A stretch of DNA of 15,331 nucleotides, taken from Thiohalospira sp051746205. Its GTDB lineage: Bacteria > Pseudomonadota > Gammaproteobacteria > Thiohalospirales > Thiohalospiraceae. The position numbers were made by a program, and so were the translations under genes. Positions within the stretch are counted from its first letter, which is position 1. Each line of letters starts with the position of its first letter. A model generated the notes under the pieces. That model did no database searches and was not told the DNA's origin. It saw only the letters and a program-made list of their open reading frames with translations. The DNA is taken from assembly GCA_051746205.1 (NCBI GenBank), contig JBNJEU010000039.1, forward strand, positions 1-15,331, in the 5' to 3' direction. Positions 7,118 to 13,803 of this stretch are shown one piece after another.

Positions 7118-7627
7118 GTGGACTCACCCTATCTCTCCTTCATGGCGCAGGACGCCATCACCTACGTCGATGCCTACCGCAAGGCGTTGAGCTGGCCGCA
7201 GAACAAGATTGCCGAGCAGATGGACTGGTTGAAGGACGACGTCAACGGCGAGGAGTTGCTGGAGTCCGCCGTGTATGCCGAGTATCGCGGTTACCAGGAC
7301 GCCCTGCGCTGGGTGGTGCGCGAGGAGGAACCCGATTTTGTCTATCTGGGACGCGACGCCGAGCGGGAAGAGGCGCGCAAGGAGGCGGGCGGTCGCAGCC
7401 AGGCGCAGCTGCGTGTGGAGGAGCTGGATGATCAACTCCAGGAGCTGCGCGACGAGGTGAAGCGGCTGCGTCACGAAAAGGGCGAGTTCGATTCGCTGAT
7501 TGCCGGCTACAAGAACCAGATCAATGCAGTGGGCAACAAGCTGAAGACCTGTCAGGGCACGCAGGCCATCCTCATGGCCACCACCGCCGCCTTCTTCATC
7601 GTCGCGATGGTGCTCGCCTTCGTCTAG
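7118..7627 (+). CDS. Unknown tail-anchored coiled-coil membrane protein
   Basis: 169 residues, starting at a GTG behind a perfect AGGAGG. I do not recognise the family. Residues 1-75 are probably helical and rich in aromatic and acidic residues. Residues about 80-140 are highly charged with heptad-like spacing of Leu and Val, as in ELDDQLQELRDEVKRLR, indicating a coiled coil. Residues 149-169 form one hydrophobic segment that runs to the very C-terminus, so the protein should be anchored by its tail with the N-terminal part in the cytoplasm. There is no signal peptide. Its stop codon overlaps that of the converging diguanylate cyclase gene. A scaffold or membrane-associated partner role is conceivable from the architecture, but no function can be assigned. 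Confidence 0.8.
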   Translation: MDSPYLSFMAQDAITYVDAYRKALSWPQNKIAEQMDWLKDDVNGEELLESAVYAEYRGYQDALRWVVREEEPDFVYLGRDAEREEARKEAGGRSQAQLRVEELDDQLQELRDEVKRLRHEKGEFDSLIAGYKNQINAVGNKLKTCQGTQAILMATTAAFFIVAMVLAFV

Positions 7628-8688
7628 AGCCCGTCGCCGTGGAAGACCACCCGGTCCCGGCCGGCCTCCTTGGCCTCGTAGAGGGCGGCGTCGGCCCGTT
7701 CCACCAGTTCCGCGCCGGTCTCACCCGGGCAGAGACGGGCCACCCCGATCGAGGCGGTCAGCTCCAGTGGCTGCTCGGCGAGGGCCGCCCCGGCCCCCGC
7801 GATGGCAGCGCGCATGCGTTCGGCCGCGGTGGCGATGGCTTCCGGCTCCGTTTCGTCGAGGAGGATGGCGAACTCCTCGCCGCCGATGCGGGCAATGACG
7901 TCTCCGGTGCGGCAGGTGTTCGTCAGGGCCTCGGCAACGGCGACGAGGACCCGGTCGCCGAAGGCGTGGCCGTAGGTGTCGTTGATCGGCTTGAAGTAGT
8001 CGAGATCCAGAAAGAGGCAGGTCAGATCGGTGCTGCGCCGGCGGGCGTGGGCCACCCACTCGGTGAGTCGGCGTTCGAAGGTGCGGCGGTTGTCCAGACC
8101 GGTGAGCGGGTCGCTCAGGGCCATCTGTTCCAGACGCGTGTGGTTGATGGCGTTGTCCAGACAGGTGGCGGCCACCGCCGAGAGCCGGGCGAGGAAGTCG
8201 GTGCCCTGGTCCGGGGTGAAGCGCCCCTTGCGGCCGCCGAGGGCATACAGGCCGAGGAAGTCGTCTCCCCGACGCAGCGGTAGCAGAGCGAGACTTTCCG
8301 GAACCTTGCCGGTGGGAAAGAGGGCGTGGTGGTACGTCTCCGTCGGTCCCAGAGTGATCCCCTCGAAGGCCTCGGGCGGCAATTCGGTGGGCAGTGCGAT
8401 GTCCACTCCGGCAGGGCAGCTGCCCGCATTCTTCAGCGCGCGCACCTCCACCGCCGGTGGCGTCAGAACCAGACCGGTGGCGGTGAGATCCAGGGTGCGC
8501 GGATTGGTCACCAGCAGGCGCTCCAGCAACGGTTCCAGTTCGGCGCAATTGAGCATCTCCTGCTCCAGGTCCTGGAGCCGGCGGAAGGTGGCCTCGTTGT
8601 CCCGCACTCGCTCCATGACCTGACTCAGACGGGTGCGGAGCTTGCGGTTCTCGTGACCGAGCCGGTTGATTTCGGGATCAGTGCTCAT
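7624..8688 (-). CDS. Diguanylate cyclase with N-terminal DUF484/GAF-like domain
   Basis: 354 residues. Residues 1-45 look like a coiled coil (MSTDPEINRLGHENRKLRTR and on). Residues about 45-185 resemble the DUF484 branch of GAF domains, including GLYALGGRKGRFTPDQGTDF. Residues about 190-350 are a GGDEF domain with DPLTGLDNRR, FLDLDYFKPINDTYGHAFGD, the active-site GGEEF at 269-273, and RTGD at 260-263 exactly five residues before it, which is the allosteric inhibitory site. The protein should make cyclic di-GMP from two GTP and be subject to product inhibition. It has no membrane segment and is cytoplasmic. The ATG at 8688 was chosen because it overlaps the upstream lipoprotein gene by 11 bp (ATGA-type coupling) and precedes the coherent domain; the longer open frame is a shadow of the lipoprotein gene. 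The two genes are probably translated from one mRNA. The ligand of the N-terminal domain is unknown. Confidence 0.93.
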   Translation of the reverse strand: MSTDPEINRLGHENRKLRTRLSQVMERVRDNEATFRRLQDLEQEMLNCAELEPLLERLLVTNPRTLDLTATGLVLTPPAVEVRALKNAGSCPAGVDIALPTELPPEAFEGITLGPTETYHHALFPTGKVPESLALLPLRRGDDFLGLYALGGRKGRFTPDQGTDFLARLSAVAATCLDNAINHTRLEQMALSDPLTGLDNRRTFERRLTEWVAHARRRSTDLTCLFLDLDYFKPINDTYGHAFGDRVLVAVAEALTNTCRTGDVIARIGGEEFAILLDETEPEAIATAAERMRAAIAGAGAALAEQPLELTASIGVARLCPGETGAELVERADAALYEAKEAGRDRVVFHGDGL

Positions 8689-9325
8689 CGGCCCAGGGCT
8701 CCCGCAGGCGGCTGAAGTCGCGCGGATGGACGTACTGGATGACCTCCTTGCCATCGGGGTCGTGGACGACTTCGATGCCCCGCTCCGGGTACTGGTAGTG
8801 CACCTGCCGCCCCGCCCCACGGTACCGTTCGTCCGGCTCCCCGAAGTAGCGGATGATGAGTTCCTCGCTGAACTCGGCAAAGGGAATGAAGGTCAGGCTC
8901 TCCACCGGTTTCTCGCGCAACCGTTCGATGTTCTCCTCGGTGACCCGGTAGTTGCGGGCACCGGTGGCCGAATCGCCGCTCTCGCGTTTCAGCGAGTCGT
9001 CGCGCATCGACTCCAGGGTCTCGCGCGAAACCGCCAGATTGGCGTGGAGCCGTCCGTGCAGGCCGCCGAAGTTCATTTCCTTGAAGAAGGCCTCGGCGGC
9101 GAGGTGGCCCTCGTCATCCTCGAACAGGGCGATCTGCATGCGAGAAAACTGTCGACCCTCGACCTCGCTCAGGGTCGTTTCGCCGAGGGTGATGTCGGCG
9201 ACACGCGGCTTGCCCTCGGGGGTGATTGCCACGTCCCAGGGGCGGTCGCGCTCGTCGGGCTCGCCGCAAGCCGCGAGAAGGAACAGGAGACCCGCAAGGG
9301 TGATCAATCGGAATGGTCGTCTCAT
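8678..9325 (-). CDS. Unknown lipoprotein, operon partner of the diguanylate cyclase
   Basis: 215 residues with a lipoprotein signal peptide: MRRPFR, a hydrophobic core, and LLAAC-G with the lipidated Cys20. Gly21 and Glu22 follow, with no Asp at the +2 position, so outer-membrane sorting is the default expectation. The mature part is charged, with an overall acidic impression, and contains one notable segment, FIPFAEFSEELIIRYFGEPDERY, described here only as a landmark. I do not recognise a family. The gene lies directly upstream of the diguanylate cyclase with an 11-bp overlap, so co-transcription is very likely. An envelope sensing role upstream of cyclic di-GMP signalling is a speculation from position only, since the cyclase has no membrane segment to receive such a signal directly. 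Confidence 0.88.
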   Translation of the reverse strand: MRRPFRLITLAGLLFLLAACGEPDERDRPWDVAITPEGKPRVADITLGETTLSEVEGRQFSRMQIALFEDDEGHLAAEAFFKEMNFGGLHGRLHANLAVSRETLESMRDDSLKRESGDSATGARNYRVTEENIERLREKPVESLTFIPFAEFSEELIIRYFGEPDERYRGAGRQVHYQYPERGIEVVHDPDGKEVIQYVHPRDFSRLREPWADEH

Positions 9326-9415
9326 GTGGAAACGGTATCACCGCCACCTCGGGGACGCCACTGCTGGACGATGGGGGAGGACGGGAGTGGGCAATCGCTG
9401 GGCAGGCGCGGCGCG

Positions 9416-9445
9416 TTGGCCTCGAGGATGACGCGGGAGTATGGT
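9416..9445 (+). promoter_or_regulatory. Candidate promoter of the phosphodiesterase gene
   Basis: TTGGCC (9416-9421, four matches to TTGACA) and TATGGT (9440-9445, four matches to TATAAT) are separated by 18 bp and lie 33 bp before the start. This is a modest match, listed because it is the best candidate in the 152-bp gap between the two divergent genes. Confidence 0.25.
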
Positions 9446-9477
9446 TGACCCCCATCGCGGATGACGGAGTGCCTTCC

Positions 9478-10647
9478 ATGTCCGAATACGACAGCACTGC
9501 CCACGGCCGTGTCCCGCCCGATTACGGAGGAGGTGGCCTGGTGAACCTGATGGCCTCGCTGGCGGCGGGACTGGGCGCTCCCGTACGCTGGCCGGTGGCC
9601 CCGGCGTTGCCCCCGGAACGGGTGGCCGAGGCCCGGATTGTCGTGCTGGTGATCATCGATGGGCTCGGCTGGCGGGCGGTGGCCGAGCAGCCCGACAGCT
9701 GGCTGGCGTGCCACGCGGTGGCACCGCTGACCTCGGTCTACCCCTCCACCACCACCAGCGCCATCACCACGCTCCTGACCGGGGTGCCGCCGGCGGTCCA
9801 CGGGCTGCCCGCCTGGTTCACCCGGCTGCGCGAGTGGAACCGGGTCGCCGTACCGCTCATGGGTGCGCCGCGAGAGGGGGAGCGTACCGCGGAGATGGCA
9901 TTGCCGTACGACCAACCCGGTTTTTCGACCGATCTGGATGTGATCGCCCATACCATCCAGCCCGGCTGGCTGATGGACTCCGCCTATACGCGCCATCACG
10001 CCGGTGCGGCATGGCGTCACGGTTTTGACGGGCTGGCAGAGCTGAACGAGCGGATCCTCGAGATCGCTGACCTCTCCTCCGAGCGCAACTACCTCCAGGC
10101 CTACTGGCCGGAGTACGACCACCTTTGCCACGAGCACGGCACCTCCGCCCCCGAGACCCGGGCGCACTTCGCCGCCGTTGACGCGGCTCTGGCCGAGCTG
10201 CGGGCCGCACTGCCGATGGATGCCCTGCTGCTGGTGACCGCCGACCACGGTCTGGTGGACACCGCTCCGGACGGCTGCCATCAACTGATGGACCACCCAC
10301 GGCTGGCGGCGGAACTGAGCGCGCCGCTCTGTGGGGAGCCGCGTGCGCCCTTCCTGCATGTACGGCCCGGGCGGCTGGGCGCGGCGCGCGATTACATCCG
10401 CGAACACCTCGCCGGAGTCGCGACCCCGTGGACCCGCGAGGAGGTGCTGCGAGCCGGCTGGCTGGGCCCGGGCGAGCCCCACCCGGAGCTGGAACACCGC
10501 ATCGGTGACCTGGTGCTGGAGATGGCCCCCGGCCAGGTTCTGGTGGGCGATCCCGACCAGCGCGGAGTGTGTCTGCGCGGGGTCCACGGTGGCCTCAGCG
10601 CAGCCGAGATGCTGGTGCCGCTGGTGATCGCCCGGGACGGCGACTGA
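9478..10647 (+). CDS. Alkaline phosphatase superfamily phosphodiesterase (nucleotide pyrophosphatase-like)
   Basis: 389 residues. The start at 9478 has GGAG eight bases upstream. The protein carries the metal-site pattern of the type I phosphodiesterase/nucleotide pyrophosphatase group of the alkaline phosphatase superfamily. VVLVIIDGLGW contains Asp61. APLTSVYPSTTTSA (83-95) carries the Thr/Ser nucleophile region. YWPEYDHLCHEHG carries Asp214 and His218, TADHGLVDT carries Asp256 and His257, and GVHGGL carries His370. All expected zinc ligands therefore seem present. It has no signal peptide, which is less usual for this family and suggests a cytoplasmic or atypically exported enzyme. The substrate is unknown: nucleotide pyrophosphates, phosphodiesters and phosphonates are all used by relatives. 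It converges on the ATP-grasp gene with only nine bases between the stops. Confidence 0.9.
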   Translation: MSEYDSTAHGRVPPDYGGGGLVNLMASLAAGLGAPVRWPVAPALPPERVAEARIVVLVIIDGLGWRAVAEQPDSWLACHAVAPLTSVYPSTTTSAITTLLTGVPPAVHGLPAWFTRLREWNRVAVPLMGAPREGERTAEMALPYDQPGFSTDLDVIAHTIQPGWLMDSAYTRHHAGAAWRHGFDGLAELNERILEIADLSSERNYLQAYWPEYDHLCHEHGTSAPETRAHFAAVDAALAELRAALPMDALLLVTADHGLVDTAPDGCHQLMDHPRLAAELSAPLCGEPRAPFLHVRPGRLGAARDYIREHLAGVATPWTREEVLRAGWLGPGEPHPELEHRIGDLVLEMAPGQVLVGDPDQRGVCLRGVHGGLSAAEMLVPLVIARDGD

Positions 10648-10656
10648 ATGCGGAGG

Positions 10657-11997
10657 TCAGCGAGCCGGGATGCCGCCGTTCGAGAGCGTCTCCGTGGATG
10701 ACTGCCGGGCGGCCGTCTGCTGAACCGGTGCGGGCCACCCGAGAAGGGCACTGGCTTCCGCGCAGGCCAGCAGGAGTTCCTCACGGGAAGCGGCACCGAG
10801 ATGGAGCACGCCATAGCGGTGGCTTTCGAGCCACTTGAACTCCCTCGTCAGCGCCGGGCCCGTCCTGGGGAAGGCCAGGAAGAGATGGTCGGGGTACGCG
10901 TGCCGAAGCTGTTCTCGTCTTGCCGGCGAGGGGGGTGGCGGTACCTCGTCGGCGGCGAATGCGCGATAGACGAAGCTGGCGGCAACCCGGGCACTGGGAG
11001 CGAGGCGCGGCAGATCGGCGGGGTCGTGGCCGTGGGCCAGTGCCAGGGCGACGGCGTGGAGGTCGACGCCGTCCACGCGCCGATAGAGGTCGGCGAACTG
11101 GGCGGCCAGACGCGGATTGAACTCGATCACCGTCAGCCGATCCGTGGCCGGATCGTGAAAGAATTCCATGTTGAACTGACCATGGTCGAAACCGATGGCG
11201 GCGAGGAAGCGCCGGGCGATGGCCAGGGCGCGCTGCTGGATGGTCGTGGACAGGTGGCTGGGGTATTCGAAACGCTGGAAGGCCTGGGTGCCCGGATACA
11301 TGTGGGCATCCACCACCCCCAGGCCGTGCACCCGGCCGGCGTAAACGTAGCCATCCAGGTTGTACTGCCTGCCGCTCAACGGGCTTTCGTAATAGAGACG
11401 GTGGGGAGGGTCCGCCTCGGGCAGAGCGGTGGACTGCAGCCGGTGGAAAGGCTCCACCAGACGCTGGATGATCCATTTCTCCAGTGGACCGAAACGGGTG
11501 TGGTGGTGCAGTTCGTCGGCATTCCGGACCTCGCGGGCCAGAATGGAAAAGGCGGCCTTGATGGGTCGGACGAAGAGCGGGTATGGCAAGCCGGGTGGCA
11601 CCACGCCGTTGTACGGCATGTCGATGAGACCGAAGCGATCCGGGTTGGCCTCCGGGGCAACCTGTTCCAGCACTTTTCGGGCGTGGAGCTTGTGCTGGCA
11701 GGCCAGCACCGCCCGAACCGGTGTACCGGGCCAGTCCATGCGTTCCGCCAGGCGTGCGGCGGCCAGCGCCCCGAACTGGTCATGACCGGAGGTGACCGCG
11801 CCCCATTCATTGCGACTCGCGCGTCGGGCCAGAGATGAGGTGAACCGTTCGATATCGAAGGTAGCCAGCCGGAGGTTGTCCGGGAAACGGTGCAGGTCGA
11901 AACCGGCCCGGTTGGCACGGGGAACCGCGTGGTGATCGCAGCCGATGTCCTCCCAGTCGTGGGGGAACAGTACAAGGGTGTCACTGTTTGCGTTCAT
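10657..11997 (-). CDS. ATP-grasp family ligase of unknown substrate
   Basis: 446 residues. Residues 1-120 look like a Rossmann-like pre-ATP-grasp domain, with LVLFPHDWED at the N-terminus. Residues about 100-325 form the ATP-grasp core: PLFVRPIKAAFS (140-151) has the ATP-binding Lys, QYNLDGYVYAGRV (211-223) is the substrate/metal strand, and FNMEFF (275-280) with VIEFNPRLAAQF (290-301) supplies the acidic and Asn residues that bind magnesium. The C-terminal about 120 residues are of unclear fold. Enzymes of this fold join a carboxylate to an amine, thiol or similar group through an acyl-phosphate, but no neighbour identifies the substrate. The gene diverges from phoB across 124 bp and starts at an ATG preceded by a perfect TATAAT six bases upstream, so its mRNA may be leaderless. 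Confidence 0.87.
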   Translation of the reverse strand: MNANSDTLVLFPHDWEDIGCDHHAVPRANRAGFDLHRFPDNLRLATFDIERFTSSLARRASRNEWGAVTSGHDQFGALAAARLAERMDWPGTPVRAVLACQHKLHARKVLEQVAPEANPDRFGLIDMPYNGVVPPGLPYPLFVRPIKAAFSILAREVRNADELHHHTRFGPLEKWIIQRLVEPFHRLQSTALPEADPPHRLYYESPLSGRQYNLDGYVYAGRVHGLGVVDAHMYPGTQAFQRFEYPSHLSTTIQQRALAIARRFLAAIGFDHGQFNMEFFHDPATDRLTVIEFNPRLAAQFADLYRRVDGVDLHAVALALAHGHDPADLPRLAPSARVAASFVYRAFAADEVPPPPSPARREQLRHAYPDHLFLAFPRTGPALTREFKWLESHRYGVLHLGAASREELLLACAEASALLGWPAPVQQTAARQSSTETLSNGGIPAR

Positions 11998-12003
11998 GCG
12001 GGC

Positions 12004-12009
12004 ATTATA
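12004..12009 (-). promoter_or_regulatory. Perfect -10 element of the ATP-grasp gene, predicting a leaderless mRNA
   Basis: On the minus strand TATAAT is followed by six bases (GCCCGC) and then the ATG at 11997, so transcription should start at the start codon. The only GGAG upstream (12014-12017) is about 16 bases away, too far to act, and would not be transcribed. No good -35 is visible. Confidence 0.55.
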
Positions 12010-12048
12010 GGGGCTCCATTAGTGTTTTCGCATATGCATGCACGCGAA

Positions 12049-12066
12049 TCGTCATCAAACTGTAAT
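12049..12066 (+). promoter_or_regulatory. PhoB box upstream of phoB
   Basis: TCGTCAT (12049-12055, five of seven to CTGTCAT), four bases CAAA, then CTGTAAT (12060-12066, six of seven). The 11-bp period and the 4-bp A-rich linker match the known PhoB box design. A -10-like element follows after 10 bp. This predicts autoregulation of phoB under phosphate starvation. Confidence 0.75.
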
Positions 12067-12076
12067 GCCGGTGCGA

Positions 12077-12082
12077 TGTAAT
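12077..12082 (+). promoter_or_regulatory. -10 element of phoB
   Basis: TGTAAT (five of six to TATAAT) lies exactly 10 bp after the PhoB box, where PhoB-dependent promoters place it because the box replaces the -35. Transcription would begin near 12089, giving a leader of about 33 bases. Confidence 0.6.
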
Positions 12083-12121
12083 TTGCGTGAATTTGAAATC
12101 CGGTTATCCGATGAGGCCGTG

Positions 12122-12811
12122 ATGGCGACGACAATCCTGCTGGTCGAAGACGATCCCGCCGTGCGGGAGATGCTGCTCCTCCCCCTGGAAAAGGCCGGCT
12201 TCGTGGTCCGCTGGGCGGGCGATGTGAAGCAGGCGCGCTCCATCGTCTTCGACGACCCGCCGGGACTCATCCTGCTGGACTGGATGCTCCCCGACATCAG
12301 TGGCATCGAATGGGCGCGGAGCCTGAAGGAGGAGTCGCTGACCCGCGACATCCCGGTGATCATGCTCACCGCCCGGGGCGAGGAGGAGGACCGGGTGAAG
12401 GGTCTGGATGTCGGCGCCGACGACTACGTCACCAAACCCTTCTCGCCCCGTGAGCTGGTGGCGCGGATGAAAGCGGTGCTGCGCCGGACCACGCCGGAGG
12501 CCAGTGAGGAGGTCGTCGAAGTGAATGGTCTGCGTCTGGACCCGGTCAGCCACCGGGTCAGCGGCAACGGCGAGCCGCTGAAGATCGGACCCACCGAATA
12601 CAATCTGCTCCTGTTCCTCATGACCCACCCGGAGCGGGTCTACACCCGGGGCCAGTTGCTTGACCACGTCTGGGGCACCAACGTCTACGTCGAGGAGCGC
12701 ACCGTGGATGTCCATATCCGCCGCCTGCGCAAGGTCCTGGCACCCACCGGCCACGATCATCTGGTGCAGACGGTGCGCGGGGCCGGATACCGTTTCTCGA
12801 CCGAACCGTGA
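12122..12811 (+). CDS. phoB: Phosphate regulon response regulator PhoB
   Basis: 229 residues, the same size as E. coli PhoB. The receiver domain (1-120) has the acidic pocket Glu9, Asp10 and Asp11, the phosphorylated Asp53 in LLDWMLPD, Thr83 in MLTARG and Lys105 in TKPFSPREL. The C-terminal OmpR/PhoB winged helix (about 130-229) includes GPTEYNLLLFLMTHPERVY and the recognition-helix segment VDVHIRRLRKVL. It activates genes with CTGTCAT-type boxes when phosphorylated by PhoR during phosphate shortage. The assignment to PhoB, rather than another OmpR-type regulator, rests on the sequence likeness, the phoR-like kinase downstream, and PhoB boxes at three promoters in this window. The start at 12122 follows GAGG by five bases; the in-frame upstream extension would cover the PhoB box and -10. 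Unlike in E. coli, phoR is 1,036 bp away, with another gene between. Confidence 0.95.
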   Translation: MATTILLVEDDPAVREMLLLPLEKAGFVVRWAGDVKQARSIVFDDPPGLILLDWMLPDISGIEWARSLKEESLTRDIPVIMLTARGEEEDRVKGLDVGADDYVTKPFSPRELVARMKAVLRRTTPEASEEVVEVNGLRLDPVSHRVSGNGEPLKIGPTEYNLLLFLMTHPERVYTRGQLLDHVWGTNVYVEERTVDVHIRRLRKVLAPTGHDHLVQTVRGAGYRFSTEP

Positions 12812-12831
12812 TCGCTGGTAGCGGTCGATTT

Positions 12832-12882
12832 TCGTCATCGAAGTGTCATGGCCTCCTCATCCCGCTGTCATGTATCCGTCTT
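12832..12882 (+). promoter_or_regulatory. Extended PhoB box: five half-sites in exact 11-bp register
   Basis: Half-sites start at 12832 (TCGTCAT), 12843 (GTGTCAT), 12854 (TCCTCAT), 12865 (CTGTCAT, perfect) and 12876 (CCGTCTT), each separated by four bases. Matches to CTGTCAT are 5, 6, 5, 7 and 5 of 7. The array lies in the gap between phoB and the repeat lipoprotein gene and is the strongest regulatory site in the window. It should bind at least two PhoB dimers and drive the lipoprotein gene. Confidence 0.85.
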
Positions 12883-12887
12883 AACCT
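12882..12887 (+). promoter_or_regulatory. Putative -10 element of the repeat lipoprotein gene
   Basis: TAACCT begins 10 bp after the end of the perfect half-site at 12865-12871, the spacing seen at the other two PhoB promoters here. It matches TATAAT at only three positions, as is common for activator-dependent promoters. It would give a leader of roughly 100 bases. Confidence 0.4.
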
Positions 12888-12991
12888 CGAATCAGGAGTC
12901 AGTCGAGCCAGGGAGGGCTCGTCCTTGCCGAATCGGGGGTCTCGCGGAGACTCCCCGGCCAACCATCAAGCGACAGACGGGAAAGAGAGTC

Positions 12992-13756
12992 ATGACCGGA
13001 AAAATTCTGCAGTTCGCCGCCACCGCCCTGATGCTGACCGCCCTCGCGGGATGTGGTTCCATGAACAACGGGAGTGGTGCAACGGAGTCCGAGGATTCGC
13101 ACCTGAATCGAGCGGGATTCAAGACCTCTGTGGAGGATGGGCGCCTCTGGGTCCTGCGGCCGGGTGAGGAGAAGAGCGAAAAGCACGCGACCCTGATCAA
13201 TGCCGGACCGCGCGGGATGACGGTGAAGGCTCTGGATCGGGAGACGGCGCTGGAGTATCTGGCCACCAAGCCCGGTTTCGAGGTGTCCGTCGAGGACGAG
13301 CGCCTCTGGGTGCTGCGCCCCGGTGAGGAGAAATCGGAAAAGCATGCGACCCTGATCAACGCGGGGCCTCAGGGCATGACGGTGAAGGCCCTGGAGCAGG
13401 AAACGGCTCAGGAGTATCTGGCGACCCGCCCCGGATTCGAGGTCGAAGTCGAGGACAACCGGATCTGGGTCCTGCGTCCGGGGGAGGAAAAGAGCGAAAA
13501 GCACAGTACACTGATCGGTGCGGGCCCTCTGGGGATGACGGTCAAGGCGCTGGATGACGAGACGGCGCTGGCGTATCTGGCCACTCGGCCCGGCTTCGAC
13601 GTGCGCATCGAGGACGGCCGGATCTGGGCCCTGAAGCCGGGGGACGAGAAGAGCGAGAAGCACGCCACCCGCATCAATGCCGGTGTCCTGAATCGGACCG
13701 TCAAGGCCGTGGACGCCGAAACCATCGACGCCTACCTGCGGACACCGGTCTACTGA
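12992..13756 (+). CDS. Repeat lipoprotein of the phosphate regulon (four 53-residue repeats), function unknown
   Basis: 254 residues. The signal peptide ends in TALAGC with lipidated Cys21, followed by Gly22 and Ser23, which predicts outer-membrane sorting. After a Ser/Asn/Gly-rich linker (22-40) the protein consists of four tandem 53-residue repeats, at about residues 41-93, 94-146, 147-199 and 200-252, then VY. Each repeat has the core PGF-V-VED-R-WVLRPGEEKSEKHATLINAGP-GMTVKAL, then an ETA-EYLAT helix. The charged KSEKH is identical in all four, and repeat 4 is the most diverged. The ATG at 12992 follows AAGAGAG, and the longer open frame would run through the PhoB box. I do not recognise a characterised family. 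The repeats look like short beta strands plus one helix. Placement behind a five-unit PhoB box and between phoB and phoR predicts strong induction under phosphate starvation. Ligand binding, a periplasmic signalling role for PhoR, or envelope remodelling are guesses. Confidence 0.9.
   Translation: MTGKILQFAATALMLTALAGCGSMNNGSGATESEDSHLNRAGFKTSVEDGRLWVLRPGEEKSEKHATLINAGPRGMTVKALDRETALEYLATKPGFEVSVEDERLWVLRPGEEKSEKHATLINAGPQGMTVKALEQETAQEYLATRPGFEVEVEDNRIWVLRPGEEKSEKHSTLIGAGPLGMTVKALDDETALAYLATRPGFDVRIEDGRIWALKPGDEKSEKHATRINAGVLNRTVKAVDAETIDAYLRTPVY
13112..13747 (+). repeat. Four tandem in-frame coding repeats of 159 bp
   Basis: Units begin at 13112, 13271, 13430 and 13589, exactly 159 bp (53 codons) apart. 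The first two encode near-identical cores but use different codons for the same residues, for example AAGAGC against AAATCG for Lys-Ser and AATGCCGGA against AACGCGGGG for Asn-Ala-Gly. The duplication is therefore old and the protein sequence is held by selection. Confidence 0.95.
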
Positions 13757-13803
13757 GCGGATTGACGGAAGAACGCGAAGGGGGTGTCGAGGCAGGACCA
13801 ACG

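Noticed and set aside
8689..8880. N-terminal extension of the diguanylate cyclase
   Set aside because: It lies inside the lipoprotein gene in another frame with low-complexity Ser/Arg content.
12030..12042. Overlapping palindromes GCATATGC and TGCATGCA between phoB and the ATP-grasp gene
   Set aside because: Short self-complementary words of this size are not informative alone, and no known operator matches.
12848..12991. Longer start for the repeat lipoprotein
   Set aside because: It would place the PhoB box and -10 inside the coding region and bury the lipoprotein signal peptide in the middle of the protein.
13112..13747. CRISPR-like or non-coding tandem repeat
   Set aside because: The 159-bp units are fully in frame, diverged mainly at synonymous sites, and have no spacers.
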